Below, piece after piece: positions 34,118 through 42,953 of a stretch of DNA of 64,000 nt. This DNA comes from Novosphingobium barchaimii LL02. Lineage in GTDB: Bacteria > Pseudomonadota > Alphaproteobacteria > Sphingomonadales > Sphingomonadaceae. The notes under the pieces were generated by a model, which was not told the origin of the DNA, searched no databases, and saw only the letters and a program-made list of their open reading frames with translations. The position numbers were made by a program, and so were the translations under genes. Numbering within the stretch: the stretch's first letter is position 1; each line of letters starts with the position of its first letter. Where the stretch lies: contig NZ_KQ130454.1 in the NCBI RefSeq assembly GCF_001046635.1, positions 503,501-567,500 of the forward strand. Direction: 5' to 3'.

Positions 34118-34420
34118 ATGTCGCTTTCACTCACGAAACTCGCTCCTGCTGCCCTGATTCTGGTCGGTTCGGTGGGCCTCGGCGGCTGCGCGACCAAGGG
34201 CTTCGTGCGCGAGGAAATCGCCACGGTGAACCAGCGTATCGACGGCCTCGACACCAGGCTGCAGACGACCGACGGGACCGCCAAGCAGGCCCTCGCCGAA
34301 GCGCAGGCAGCATCGGGCCAGTCCCAGCAGAACGGCCAGCGCCTCGACCAGCTCAACTCGCGCGTCGACGGCGTCGAGCAGCGGATGGCGGAAAGCCAGC
34401 GCAAGCGTCCCCGCAACTAA
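34118..34420 (+). CDS. Small outer-membrane lipoprotein, coiled-coil (Lpp-like)
   Basis: 100 residues. A lipoprotein signal peptide ends in the lipobox GLGGCATK, so the mature protein should be lipid-anchored at that cysteine. The rest is a continuous heptad-type helix (INQ-type VNQRIDGLDTRLQTTDG, then QAASGQSQQNG and LDQLNSRVDGVEQRM), as in alanine-zipper/Lpp-like lipoproteins. AAGGAG precedes the ATG at ideal spacing. A clean terminator follows, so it is a single-gene unit. It may tether or space the outer membrane and murein; the next gene is an L,D-transpeptidase-like protein. Confidence 0.8.
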   Translation: MSLSLTKLAPAALILVGSVGLGGCATKGFVREEIATVNQRIDGLDTRLQTTDGTAKQALAEAQAASGQSQQNGQRLDQLNSRVDGVEQRMAESQRKRPRN

Positions 34421-34462
34421 GTTCGCGGCGCTTACGAATACCGTTTGAATATTGAATTCCCG

Positions 34463-34496
34463 CGTCGGCACACCGCCGTGCCGACGACGGTTTTTT
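34463..34496 (+). terminator. Terminator after the lipoprotein gene
   Basis: Nine-base stem CGTCGGCAC/GTGCCGACG (34463-34471 with 34478-34486), six-base loop, then ACGG and six Ts. Confidence 0.88.
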
Positions 34497-34530
34497 CTCC
34501 CCCCTCTTTCATTCGAGTGCACCGGAACCG

Positions 34531-35277
34531 ATGATTACCCTCACGCTGGCGCTTGCCGGACTCGCACTGACCGCTCCGGCGCCGGCCCGGTCGATGCAGT
34601 ACCTTCAAGCGGCAGAGCAGGTCCCGGCTCAGGCTTTGGCCAAAGCCGGGGCAAAGGCAGAGCCCGGGACGGCTCTGCAGGCAACAGGTGCGCAGGATGA
34701 AGCCGCCGTGACACTGTCGCAGGACGCCGCACGCGTCGCCGATTGGGTCGCGGCGTCAGGGGACAATCATGCCCTCCCCTATATCATCATCGATAAGCGT
34801 GCCGCGTCCCTCCTGCTCTTCGATGGCAACGGAAAGCCGGTTGGGCAGGTTCCCGTCCTGCTCGGCGTCGCGCTGGGGGACGAGGCATCGCCGGGCATCG
34901 GCAGCAAGAACCTGTCCGAAATCGGCCCTGCGGAAAAGACCACGCCGGCGGGCCGCTTCCTCGCCAAGTTCGGCGTCGCCGCCGGGAAGCAGCGGGTACT
35001 GTGGGTCGATTACGCCACTTCGGTCGCGCTCCATCCGATTCCAAAGCCAGGAAAACCCAAGGAACGGCGCCGCGAGCGGATGCTGTCCCCTTCGATCGAA
35101 GACAACCGCATCACCTTTGGATGCATCAACGTGCTCCTCGCCTTTTACGGCAAAAGCATCAGTCCGATGTTCCGGAAAAAAGGCGGCTATGTCTACGTGA
35201 CGCCGGACAGCAAGCCGTTGGAAGACGTCTTCCCCCGCCTGCGGGTTCAGGCTGTCCTGCAGGCAGGGGTTTCCTGA
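34531..35277 (+). CDS. L,D-transpeptidase (YkuD)-like secreted protein
   Basis: 248 residues with a signal peptide (first about 21). The C-terminal half has the YkuD layout: LPYIIIDKRAASLLLFDGNG, a later histidine (ALHPIPKP) and the catalytic-cysteine block ITFGCIN with Cys198. The usual motif is S/T-H-G-C-h-N; here the histidine before Gly-Cys is Phe, which may lower or change activity. Family members cross-link peptidoglycan or attach lipoproteins to it. The preceding gene encodes a possible Lpp-type lipoprotein, so murein-lipoprotein linkage is an attractive but unproven guess. Convergent with the Rap1a/Tai gene. Confidence 0.75.
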   Translation: MITLTLALAGLALTAPAPARSMQYLQAAEQVPAQALAKAGAKAEPGTALQATGAQDEAAVTLSQDAARVADWVAASGDNHALPYIIIDKRAASLLLFDGNGKPVGQVPVLLGVALGDEASPGIGSKNLSEIGPAEKTTPAGRFLAKFGVAAGKQRVLWVDYATSVALHPIPKPGKPKERRRERMLSPSIEDNRITFGCINVLLAFYGKSISPMFRKKGGYVYVTPDSKPLEDVFPRLRVQAVLQAGVS

Positions 35278-35301
35278 AACCGCCGCCAAGGCGCTTCGGT
35301 A

Positions 35302-35673
35302 CTACTTCTTCTTTTTGGAGCAGGGCCACTCGTTGCGGGTGGCGGCGAAGACCAGTTCCGACGCAGAGGCACCGCGCCCCTTCGGATGGTCCTCAAGATA
35401 GTCGACCGTCACGGTCCGAAGCTGGCTGATCGTCACGTCGGCGGGGATGCAGCTATTCAGCTTGTTGACCTTGCGCGTCGTGTTGAAGGCATCGATGGCG
35501 CCCGTGATATAGGCGATGCATTCATAGGTCCGCTCGACATATTCCTTGCTGCCCCGGTCCGCCGAGCAGACTTTATACAGCTCGTTGCCGGTGTAGAAAC
35601 TGGCGTCCGCCGCAACCGGAAGAAGGCCCAGCGGAGCGACCAGGGCAAGGCAGGCCAGCTTTTTCGACATCAT
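35302..35673 (-). CDS. Rap1a/Tai family secreted protein
   Basis: About 123 residues: signal peptide (KKLACLALVAPLGLLPVAADA), then the Rap1a/Tai pattern FYTGNELYKVC, YECIAYITGAIDAF, CIPADVTISQLRTVTVDYL and a final Cys near the lysine-rich C terminus, giving two likely disulfides. The type members are immunity proteins against T6SS amidases, but stand-alone family members are widespread in alphaproteobacteria and no T6SS effector is adjacent here. ATG 35673 follows a GGAGG/CGGAA stretch; ATG 35670 is equally possible. Function therefore uncertain; periplasmic. Confidence 0.75.
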   Translation of the reverse strand: MMSKKLACLALVAPLGLLPVAADASFYTGNELYKVCSADRGSKEYVERTYECIAYITGAIDAFNTTRKVNKLNSCIPADVTISQLRTVTVDYLEDHPKGRGASASELVFAATRNEWPCSKKKK

Positions 35674-35776
35674 TTTCCGGCAAACCTCCACTAACCGATA
35701 CGGCGACGTTTGCGGCAAATCCGATGCCCGTCAACCATCCCCTTGCGCGCGGGGAAGCGCGCGCAGGCTAAACACG

Positions 35777-35814
35777 AAAACGGCCCCCCGGGTTGCCCGG
35801 AAGGCCGTTTTTTC
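35777..35814 (-). terminator. Bidirectional terminator between nrdA and the Rap1a/Tai gene
   Basis: AAAACGGCC pairs with GGCCGTTTT across a GC-rich inner stem, with A-runs on one side and T-runs on the other. It lies 38 bases downstream of the nrdA stop codon. Confidence 0.85.
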
Positions 35815-35851
35815 GTGGAACTGTCAGCCGCCTGTCGGCGACCATGGCTCG

Positions 35852-37924
35852 CTATTGGCAGGCCAGGCACTCGTCGTAGTCGGTGGTCGCGGCCAGTTCG
35901 AACTTCGCCAGTTCGCTGGTGTTGTCCGCTTCCACGCCGCCCACGAAGCCTGCACGCTGCACCGACTTCGAGCGCAGGTAGTACAGCGACTTGATGCCCC
36001 GCTCCCATGCCTGGAAGTGCAGCATCATCAGGTCCCACTTGTCGACGTCGGCGGGAATGAACAGGTTCAGCGACTGCGCCTGGTCGATGTAGGGCGTGCG
36101 GTCGGCGGCGAATTCGAGCAGCCAGCGCTGGTCGATCTCGAAGCTGGTCTTGTAGACCGCCTTCTCGTCGGCCGTCAGGAAGTCGAGGTGCTGGACCGAA
36201 CCGCCATGCTCGAGGATCGAATTCCACACGTTGTTGGAATCCTTGCTCTTCGAGGCGAGCAGCTTTTCCAGGTACGGGTTCTTCACCACGAAGCTGCCCG
36301 AGAGCGTCTTGTGGGTGTAGATGTTGGCCGGGATCGGTTCGATGCAGGCCGAAGTGCCGCCGCAGATGATCGAGATCGACGCGGTGGGGGCGATCGCCAT
36401 CTTGCAGCTGAAACGCTCCATCACGCCCATGTCAGCGGCGTCGGGGCACGGTCCGCGCTCCTTGGCCAGCATCATCGAGGCCTCGTTGGCCTTCTGGTTG
36501 ATGTACTGGAACATCTGCAGGTTCAGTGCCTTGGCCATCGCGCTTTCGAAGCCGATGCCGCGCTTCTGCAGGTAGGAGTGGAAGCCCATCACGCCCATGC
36601 CGACCGAACGCTCACGCTCGGCGGAGTACTTGGCACGGGCCATCTCGCTGGGCGCGCGGTCGATGTAGTCCTGCAGGACGTTGTCGAGGAAGCGCAGCAC
36701 ATCCTCGACGAAGCGCTTCTCGCCCTTCCACTCTTCCCAGGTTTCCAGGTTGAGCGAGGAGAGGCAGCACACAGCGGTGCGGTCGTTGCCCAGGTGGTCG
36801 CGGCCGGTGGGCAGCGTGATTTCCGAGCACAGGTTCGAGGTCGAGACCTTGAGGCCGAGATCGCGGTGATGCTTGGGCATCATGCGGTTCACGGTGTCGG
36901 AGAAGACGATGTACGGCTCACCCGTGGCGAGGCGCACTTCGACCAGCTTCTGGAACAGCGAACGCGCGTCGACCTTGCCGCGCACGGAACCATCCTTGGG
37001 GCTGCGCAGCTTGAATTCGGCGCCGTCACGGACCGCTTCCATGAATTCGTCGGTCAGCAGCACGCCGTGGTGCAGGTTGAGCGCCTTGCGGTTGAAGTCG
37101 CCCGACGGCTTGCGGATTTCGAGGAACTCCTCGATCTCGGGGTGCGAGACGTCGAGGTAGCACGCGGCCGAACCACGGCGCAGCGAACCCTGGCTGATCG
37201 CGAGGGTCAGCGAATCCATCACGCGCACGAAGGGGATGATGCCGCTGGTCTTGCCGTTCAGGCCGACCGGCTCGCCGATGCCGCGCACATTGCCCCAGTA
37301 GGTGCCGATGCCGCCGCCGCGCGAGGCCAGCCAGACGTTCTCGTTCCAGGTCGCGACGATGCCTTCCAGGCTGTCGTCCACCGAGTTCAGGTAGCACGAG
37401 ATCGGCAGGCCGCGCCCGGTGCCGCCGTTCGAGAGAACGGGGGTGGCAGGCATGAACCACAGCTTCGAGATATAGTCGTAGACGCGCTGGGCGTGGTCCT
37501 GATCGTCGCAGTACGCATCCGCGACGCGGGCGAACAGGTCCTGGTACTTCTCACCAGGGAGCAGGTAGCGGTCGTCCAGCGTTTCCTTGCCGAAATCGGT
37601 CAGCAGGGCATCGCGCGCGTGGTTGGTGACGATGTTGAAGCGGCGCGCGTTGATCGTCTTGGAATCACTCTGCTGCGCAAACTTTTCCGGCTTCATCGCC
37701 GCCGCAAGCGTCTCGGCGACCAGTTCGGCCGTTGCGGTATCGGTCTTGTCCATGGCGACTGCCGGGCCTTCGCCCGTCTCCTTTTGCTGCCGGGGGCGGG
37801 CGGAATCCAAAACGGGGGGCGATGAATACAGCCCCTCCATCTCGACCTGGGCCGAGCCGGCGTACGTCACGCCTGAATTATCCGAATCAGACACCTGACC
37901 GTCGCTTCCGTTCCTGAAATCCAC
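35852..37924 (-). CDS. nrdA: Ribonucleoside-diphosphate reductase alpha subunit (class I)
   Basis: 690 residues. The catalytic subunit that reduces ribonucleotides to deoxyribonucleotides. Active-site cysteines: Cys177 (PISCYLNS), the radical cysteine Cys366 in NLCSEI with Asn364 and Glu368, and Cys386/387 (AVCCLSSLN); the C-terminal CLACQ carries the redox pair that is re-reduced by thioredoxin. I see no ATP-cone in the first 95 residues, so the usual dATP off-switch may be absent. The start is a GTG at 37924; internal ATGs at residue 29 or 58 are alternatives. nrdB is not adjacent. A long leader with an NrdR-like box lies upstream. Confidence 0.93.
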   Translation of the reverse strand: MDFRNGSDGQVSDSDNSGVTYAGSAQVEMEGLYSSPPVLDSARPRQQKETGEGPAVAMDKTDTATAELVAETLAAAMKPEKFAQQSDSKTINARRFNIVTNHARDALLTDFGKETLDDRYLLPGEKYQDLFARVADAYCDDQDHAQRVYDYISKLWFMPATPVLSNGGTGRGLPISCYLNSVDDSLEGIVATWNENVWLASRGGGIGTYWGNVRGIGEPVGLNGKTSGIIPFVRVMDSLTLAISQGSLRRGSAACYLDVSHPEIEEFLEIRKPSGDFNRKALNLHHGVLLTDEFMEAVRDGAEFKLRSPKDGSVRGKVDARSLFQKLVEVRLATGEPYIVFSDTVNRMMPKHHRDLGLKVSTSNLCSEITLPTGRDHLGNDRTAVCCLSSLNLETWEEWKGEKRFVEDVLRFLDNVLQDYIDRAPSEMARAKYSAERERSVGMGVMGFHSYLQKRGIGFESAMAKALNLQMFQYINQKANEASMMLAKERGPCPDAADMGVMERFSCKMAIAPTASISIICGGTSACIEPIPANIYTHKTLSGSFVVKNPYLEKLLASKSKDSNNVWNSILEHGGSVQHLDFLTADEKAVYKTSFEIDQRWLLEFAADRTPYIDQAQSLNLFIPADVDKWDLMMLHFQAWERGIKSLYYLRSKSVQRAGFVGGVEADNTSELAKFELAATTDYDECLACQ

Positions 37925-38587
37925 TGGTGCCCCCGAGCTTCTAAATCACGTCATCGAACCGCCATGAGGCGGGTTCACTACTGTTCTCGAACAGTCGGGC
38001 AGGCTGGAAGCGAGTCGGCGGGCGTCAGACGCCCGGTTCACCATTTCCACTACGAATAAAGAACAGCAAAGTCCTTGCCAGACAGTTCGCGCGCCATGGC
38101 ACAAGGGGCCTGCCCCAAGCCCCCTGAATGCCCGGTCAGGCCTCTGCAGCCCGAACATGACATCCCTAGGTATTGAGGCCCCTCGACCGGCGCGACACAA
38201 CCTATAGTGCCCTTTCCACCGAAAGGTTCAAGAGGGCGTGCGACGACCGGAGCATGGTAAACTGACCCCATTCGCTGCCAGACACCAGCCGCGACGCGTG
38301 GGAAGTCCTGATGCGCGGGTCAGCGCAAGAGGCTAAATCACGCTCAGGCCGGGAAAATTTTTCCACATAAATTGCCGATGAGACGAATCCTGTTTGCGAC
38401 GAACCGAATCGCGAAAATGGGACGGTTGTCAGCGCCGAGTCATGCGCAGGTCGTAACGGCGTCATGGCTCCGCTGGCCGGTCGATTGCGCCGCCAGCCAA
38501 GCAGGGCGTGCAACCTGACCGTCACTAGGTCATTGTAGCGCGTGGTTGCGAACGCGCATCGCTGCGCAAGGGGAGTATCGGCTAGTC
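37925..38587. other. Long intergenic region upstream of nrdA
   Basis: About 660 bases with no convincing gene; several short minus-strand frames lack ribosome-binding sites and family resemblance. It contains the nrdA promoter zone near 38195-38235 and, on the plus strand, the short promoter zone of the GlsB-like gene. Confidence 0.5.
38195..38210 (-). promoter_or_regulatory. Possible NrdR box and nrdA promoter
   Basis: On the minus strand GCACTATAGGTTGTGT resembles the 16-bp NrdR operator (ACACWATATATWGTGT type) at about 12 positions. TTGAAC lies 17 bases upstream of ACTATA, so the box would overlap a -10. A second box at the usual 30-base spacing is not obvious. If right, the nrdA leader is about 265 bases. 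Confidence 0.35.
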
Positions 38588-38833
38588 ATGTTGAACATAA
38601 TCGGCGCCATCATCAGCGGTCTCATCGTCGGCTGGCTCGCGCGGTATATCTATCCGGGCGCAGTCCCGATGAACTGGATCGCGACGATCCTGCTGGGCAT
38701 CGGCGGTTCGCTCATCGCCGGGCTGGTCACCAGCCGCGGCAGCAGCGAGTTCAGCCGTGCGGGCTGCCTGGCGTCGGTGATCGGCGCCATCGCGCTGATC
38801 TTCCTCGGGCGCGCCCTCCACATCGGTCTTTGA
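38588..38833 (+). CDS. GlsB/YeaQ/YmgE family stress-response membrane protein
   Basis: 81 residues with three membrane segments: LNIIGAIISGLIVGWLARYI, the glycine-rich WIATILLGIGGSLIAGLV and SVIGAIALIFLGRAL. This is the compact GlsB/YmgE ('transglycosylase-associated') family, a small inner-membrane protein often induced by stress; its biochemical role is unknown. ATG 38588 begins the first helix; GGGGAG is 12 bases upstream. Convergent with nadB, with a GC hairpin (38840-38874) between. Confidence 0.85.
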   Translation: MLNIIGAIISGLIVGWLARYIYPGAVPMNWIATILLGIGGSLIAGLVTSRGSSEFSRAGCLASVIGAIALIFLGRALHIGL

Positions 38834-38839
38834 ACGGAC

Positions 38840-38874
38840 GCCCCCGCCCCGGCGTAAACCGGTTAGGCGGGGGC
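38840..38874. terminator. GC-rich hairpin between convergent genes
   Basis: GCCCCCGCC (38840-38848) pairs with GGCGGGGGC (38866-38874). No T-run; located between the stops of the GlsB-like gene and nadB. Confidence 0.45.
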
Positions 38875-38883
38875 AACGCCCGC

Positions 38884-40488
38884 TCAGGGCACCAGCACGG
38901 TATCCAGCGGTTCGGCGTCGATGCCGGGATAGTCGAGGGTATAGTGCAGCCCCCGGCTCTCATGCCGCCTGAGCGCGGAATCGACGATCAGTTCGGCGCT
39001 CTGCAACAGGTTGCGCAGTTCGATCAGGTCGGTCGAGACGCGGAAGTGGCGGTAATATTCCTCGATCTCGCCATTCAGCATCTGGATGCGGTGCATGGCC
39101 CGCTCCAGCCGCTTGGTCGTACGCACGATGCCCACGTAGTTCCACATGAAGCGGCGGATCTCGGTCCAGTTCTGCTTGATGACCACTTCCTCGTCGGAAT
39201 CGGTGACCCGGCTCGCGTCCCATGAGCGCACCGCCGGCGGCTCCTCGAAGCTGCCCCACTGCGCCAGGATATCGGCGGCCGCCGACTCGCCGAAGACGAA
39301 GCATTCCAGCAGCGAGTTCGAGGCAAGGCGATTGGCGCCGTGAAGTCCGCTTTCGGTGCATTCCCCGGCGGCATAGAGCCCCGGCAGGTCAGTGCGCCCA
39401 TCAAGATCGACCAGCACGCCGCCGCAGGTATAGTGCTGCGCCGGCACGACGGGGATCGGCTCCGTCGTCATGTCGATGCCCAGTTCCAGCAGCTTCTCGT
39501 AGATGTTCGGGAAGTGCTCCTTCACGAACGCCGCGGGCTGGTGGCTTATGTCGAGGTGGACATAGTCGAGGCCGAAACGCTTGATCTCCGAGTCGATCGC
39601 GCGGGCGACGATATCGCGCGGCGCCAGTTCCAGCCGCTCGGGATCGTAGAAGGCCATGAAGCGCTTGCCGGTGCGCGGGTTGATCAGGTGCCCGCCTTCG
39701 CCGCGCACGGCCTCGGTGATCAGGAAGTTCTTGACCTCGAGGTTATAGAGGCAGGTCGGGTGGAACTGCATCATCTCCATGTTGGAGACCCGCGCGCCCG
39801 CGCGCCAGGCCATGGCGATGCCATCTCCGGTGGCGCCGCGCGGCGCGGTGCTGAACTGATAGACGCGGCCCGCCCCGCCCGTCGCCAGCACGGTTGCGCG
39901 CGCGGTGAAGGCTTCGACCTGCCCGGTTTCCTCGTCGAGCGCGTAGACGCCCCATATCCGGCCGGAGCCCGAATAGCGCATCTCGTGCCGTCCGGTGATC
40001 AGATCGATGCACGAGCGGCCGGGGAACAGGGTGATGTTGGGGTGGGCCTGCGCCGCCTGGAGCAGGGCCTGCTGCACCGCCCAGCCGGTTGCATCGGCGA
40101 CGTGAACGATGCGGCGGTGCGAATGGCCGCCCTCGCGGGTGAGGTGCAGTCCGTTGCCCTCGGTGTTGAACGGCACACCCAGTTCGATCAACCGTTCGAT
40201 CGCATGGGGCGCCCGCTCGATCACGAACTCCACCGTCTCGCGCCGATTGAGGCCCGCGCCTGCGATCATGGTATCGCGCACATGCTCCTCGAACGTATCG
40301 CCGGCATCGAGGACAGCGGCAATTCCCCCTTGCGCCCAGGCGGTCGACCCGGTCGCAAGGCCGCCCTTGGCAAGCACCGCAACCTTGACCTTGTCAGCCA
40401 GGGCAAGAGCGGCCGTGAGTCCTGCAGCGCCCGAACCGATCACGAGCGCGTCGAATGCGTGGGGGGGAGACCCAGATTGCGTTTCCAT
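38884..40488 (-). CDS. nadB: L-aspartate oxidase
   Basis: 534 residues. A flavoenzyme that oxidises L-aspartate to iminoaspartate, the first step of NAD synthesis. FAD-binding GSGAAGLTAALAL lies at the N terminus; the fold continues with GSTAWAQGGIAA, HVADATGWAVQ, the active-site TREGGHSHRRI, LATGGAGRVYQ, EMMQFHPT and the C-terminal GLYAAGECTESGLHGANRLASNSLLE split over the FAD domain end. All hallmark residues of NadB rather than succinate dehydrogenase are present. No nadA or nadC next to it in this window. Confidence 0.95.
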   Translation of the reverse strand: METQSGSPPHAFDALVIGSGAAGLTAALALADKVKVAVLAKGGLATGSTAWAQGGIAAVLDAGDTFEEHVRDTMIAGAGLNRRETVEFVIERAPHAIERLIELGVPFNTEGNGLHLTREGGHSHRRIVHVADATGWAVQQALLQAAQAHPNITLFPGRSCIDLITGRHEMRYSGSGRIWGVYALDEETGQVEAFTARATVLATGGAGRVYQFSTAPRGATGDGIAMAWRAGARVSNMEMMQFHPTCLYNLEVKNFLITEAVRGEGGHLINPRTGKRFMAFYDPERLELAPRDIVARAIDSEIKRFGLDYVHLDISHQPAAFVKEHFPNIYEKLLELGIDMTTEPIPVVPAQHYTCGGVLVDLDGRTDLPGLYAAGECTESGLHGANRLASNSLLECFVFGESAAADILAQWGSFEEPPAVRSWDASRVTDSDEEVVIKQNWTEIRRFMWNYVGIVRTTKRLERAMHRIQMLNGEIEEYYRHFRVSTDLIELRNLLQSAELIVDSALRRHESRGLHYTLDYPGIDAEPLDTVLVP

Positions 40489-40746
40489 GACGCCTCCTAG
40501 CGCTGCACCAGCCGAAACCGCAACTGTTAGAACCCCTTCTCGAACTCCGCGAAGCGCGTTGCTGCGTTCGCGTCACCGGCGCCCCGTATCCCGGCCCCTG
40601 CCTGCGGTGCCATTACGGCAGGGTCAACGCCGATAAGCTGAAACGTCGAGGCGTAGATCAATCCGCAATGTTGCGGCGCGCCAACGTAGCAATCGGTATT
40701 CCATTATGCCCATAGCGTACGCTTCAAGTGCCCGCTTTATGGCGAA

Positions 40747-41697
40747 TCAGGCACCCGCCCGCGCTTCGCTCGTCAGGCTGACGAACACGTCTTCCAGATC
40801 CGCTTCACGCGTCGTCACATCCACGATCGCGAAGCCCTGCGCCTGCATCGCCGAAAGGACCTCGCCCGCATTGCTGTGGTCCTTGTCGTATGTGATCTCG
40901 AGCACGCGCTCACCGGTCTTCACGCACTTCACGAAGCCGGGGTGCGCCGGCAGTTCGCCCACGTCGCGGTCCATCGTCAACACGATGATCTTCTCACGCG
41001 CCATGCCTACCAGTTCCCGGGTGGGCTTGTTGGTGATCAGCTCGCCATGATTGATGATGGCGATGCGGTCGCACAGCTCCTCCGCTTCCTCAAGGTAGTG
41101 CGTGGTCAGCACGACCGTCGCGCCTTCGCGGTTGAGTTCGGTGACCAGTTCCCACAGCTGGCGGCGCAGTTCGACGTCGACACCGGCGGTCGGCTCGTCG
41201 AGGATCAGGACCGGGGGCTGGTGGACCAGTGCCTTGGCGATCAGCAGGCGGCGCTTCATCCCGCCCGACAGCGTGCGCGCATAGGCATCGCGCTTGTCCG
41301 CCAGATGCACCGCGCGCAGCAGTTCTTCAGACCGGCGCAGGGCCTTGGTGATGCCGTAGAGACCCGCCTGGATTTCCAGCACCTCGAACGGCGTGAAGAA
41401 GGGATCGAAGACGATCTCCTGCGGCACGATCCCGATGGAGCGCTTGGCGTTGCGGCTGTCGCGGTCGATGTCGAAACCCCAGATCTCGGCCGAGCCGGAA
41501 GTCTTCATCACCATGCCGGCAAGGATGTTGATCAGCGTCGACTTGCCCGCGCCATTGGGGCCAAGCAGGCCGAAGATGCCGCCCTCTGGCACATCGAACG
41601 ACACTCCCTTGAGCGCCAGCTTGCCCTCTCCGCCGCCGGCGGGGGCGTAGCGCTTGACGAGGTCACGGATGGCGATTGCGGGGGAGGACGTGCTCAT
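40747..41697 (-). CDS. ABC transporter ATP-binding protein (ABC-2/drug-export type)
   Basis: 316 residues. Walker A GPNGAGKST, Q-loop region IGIVPQEIVFDPF, signature LSGGMKRR, Walker B VLILDEPTAGVD and the switch histidine in VVLTTHYLEEAEEL are all intact. The C-terminal 80 residues form the extra domain seen in YadG/CcmA-like ABC-2 exporters. ATG 41697 (MSTSSPAIAIRDLVK) fits the family; the frame reaches 41853 but with no homology. The partner permease is not next to it, either being elsewhere or lost. Substrate unknown. Confidence 0.88.
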   Translation of the reverse strand: MSTSSPAIAIRDLVKRYAPAGGGEGKLALKGVSFDVPEGGIFGLLGPNGAGKSTLINILAGMVMKTSGSAEIWGFDIDRDSRNAKRSIGIVPQEIVFDPFFTPFEVLEIQAGLYGITKALRRSEELLRAVHLADKRDAYARTLSGGMKRRLLIAKALVHQPPVLILDEPTAGVDVELRRQLWELVTELNREGATVVLTTHYLEEAEELCDRIAIINHGELITNKPTRELVGMAREKIIVLTMDRDVGELPAHPGFVKCVKTGERVLEITYDKDHSNAGEVLSAMQAQGFAIVDVTTREADLEDVFVSLTSEARAGA

Positions 41698-41780
41698 GGC
41701 GCTGCATTTGGGCCCAGAACGCCTCCACGTAAAGAGCGCAAGGCATCCGCCGGCGCCCCGCCCCTCCCCTCGGCAGAAAT

Positions 41781-42203
41781 TTATGCCTGATCGTGGAGGC
41801 CGTCGTAGACCTTTCGGCTTCCCTCGATCGCCTTGCCATTCTCGACGGCCCATGTGCTCAGCGCCTTCACCGGCCCTGACAGCGAGCGCCCCAGATCGCT
41901 CAGCGCATATTCGACGCGCACCGGCACGCCCACGTGAACGGTGCGCGCCACCAGGCCGTCCCGTTCCAGAGCGCGCACGGTACGCGACAGCATCTGCTGC
42001 GACACACCTTGAATAGCGCGCTTCAATTCGTTGAAATGCAGCGCCCCATCAAGCAAAGTCATCACCACCAGCATCGACCACTTGTCCCCCACCCGGCTGA
42101 GAATGTCGCCGACGAGACGGCAGTCCTTGCTGGCCGGGTCATGCTTTGGAGCAGCGGCGGCGGCGACGGGCTGGTCCGCTTCGTCGAAGGTGGTCAGCTT
42201 CAT
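41781..42203 (-). CDS. HxlR family transcriptional regulator
   Basis: 140 residues: conserved cysteine (SKDCRLVGDIL), core VGDKWSMLVVMTLLDG, recognition helix region VSQQMLSRTVRALERDGLV and wing PVRVEYALSDLG. It is divergent from the azoreductase gene across 93 bases that contain inverted ACCAGGTC/GACCTGGT sites, so it most likely represses azoR and itself in response to quinones or aldehydes. N-terminal 25 residues are low complexity. Confidence 0.9.
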   Translation of the reverse strand: MKLTTFDEADQPVAAAAAPKHDPASKDCRLVGDILSRVGDKWSMLVVMTLLDGALHFNELKRAIQGVSQQMLSRTVRALERDGLVARTVHVGVPVRVEYALSDLGRSLSGPVKALSTWAVENGKAIEGSRKVYDGLHDQA

Positions 42204-42206
42204 GGT

Positions 42207-42267
42207 ACCAGGTCCCGAAAATATGCGCTCTTGGCGCGGCTACCCTGGCAACATAGCTAGACCTGGT
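42207..42267. promoter_or_regulatory. Candidate HxlR operators between the divergent genes
   Basis: ACCAGGTC at 42207-42214 and its exact inverse GACCTGGT at 42260-42267 each lie beside one of the two divergent start codons. Matching half-sites in both promoter zones suggest one regulator controls both genes. Confidence 0.5.
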
Positions 42268-42296
42268 CATTTTTCCAGACCGAAGGCTCCCCCACC

Positions 42297-42866
42297 ATGA
42301 AGCTCCTCCATCTCGACTCCAGCATCCTCGGCGACAATTCGGCCACCCGCGCTATTTCCGCCGCGATCGTCAGCGCGCTGACCGGCGCCGACGCCTCGAT
42401 CGAAGTCACCTATCGCGACCTCGCCGCCGCGCCGCTGCCCCACCTCACGCTCGACGTGCTGGGCGCGCCTGAAAACAACGCCGAACTGGCCGAATTCCTC
42501 GATACCGACATCCTCGTGATCGGCGCCGGCATGTATAACTTCACCATCCCCACCCAGCTCAAGGCCTGGATCGACCGCATCGCGATCGCGGGCAAGACCT
42601 TCCGGTACACCGCCGAAGGCCCCGAGGGTCTGGCCGGCGACAAGAAGGTCTTCGTCGCCCTCGCTCGCGGCGGCTACTACGGTGAAGGCCAGCCCGCCGC
42701 CGCTGTCGAGCACGCCGAAAGCTACCTGCGCGCCGTGCTGGGTTTCATGGGCATCACCAACCCCACTTTCGTGCTGGCGGAAGGCCTCGCCATCGACGCC
42801 GACACCCGCGAAAAGGCGGTTGCCGCAGCACTGGCCCAGGCCGCCACGATCGCCATCCCGGCCTGA
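42297..42866 (+). CDS. azoR: FMN-dependent NADH-azoreductase/quinone reductase
   Basis: 189 residues of the flavodoxin-like AzoR family: MKLLHLDSSILGDNSATR forms the FMN phosphate loop, GAGMYNFTIPTQLKAWID the conserved flavin-contact block, and ALARGGYYG the next. It reduces quinones and azo compounds with two electrons. It sits divergent from an HxlR regulator, the usual arrangement for quinone-responsive azoR. Start ATG 42297 is at the first residue of the fold. Confidence 0.9.
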   Translation: MKLLHLDSSILGDNSATRAISAAIVSALTGADASIEVTYRDLAAAPLPHLTLDVLGAPENNAELAEFLDTDILVIGAGMYNFTIPTQLKAWIDRIAIAGKTFRYTAEGPEGLAGDKKVFVALARGGYYGEGQPAAAVEHAESYLRAVLGFMGITNPTFVLAEGLAIDADTREKAVAAALAQAATIAIPA

Positions 42867-42953
42867 CGGTTGAAGTACCCGGCCGTCAGCTTGGACGGCC
42901 GGGTGCAATTGCCGTCTGGAAATTCCCTTGAAGCCTTGGTAATCGGCCATTCC

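Noticed and set aside
37946-38525. Three minus-strand frames upstream of nrdA
   Set aside because: Mutually overlapping, no ribosome-binding sites, no recognisable domains; they cover the likely nrdA promoter.
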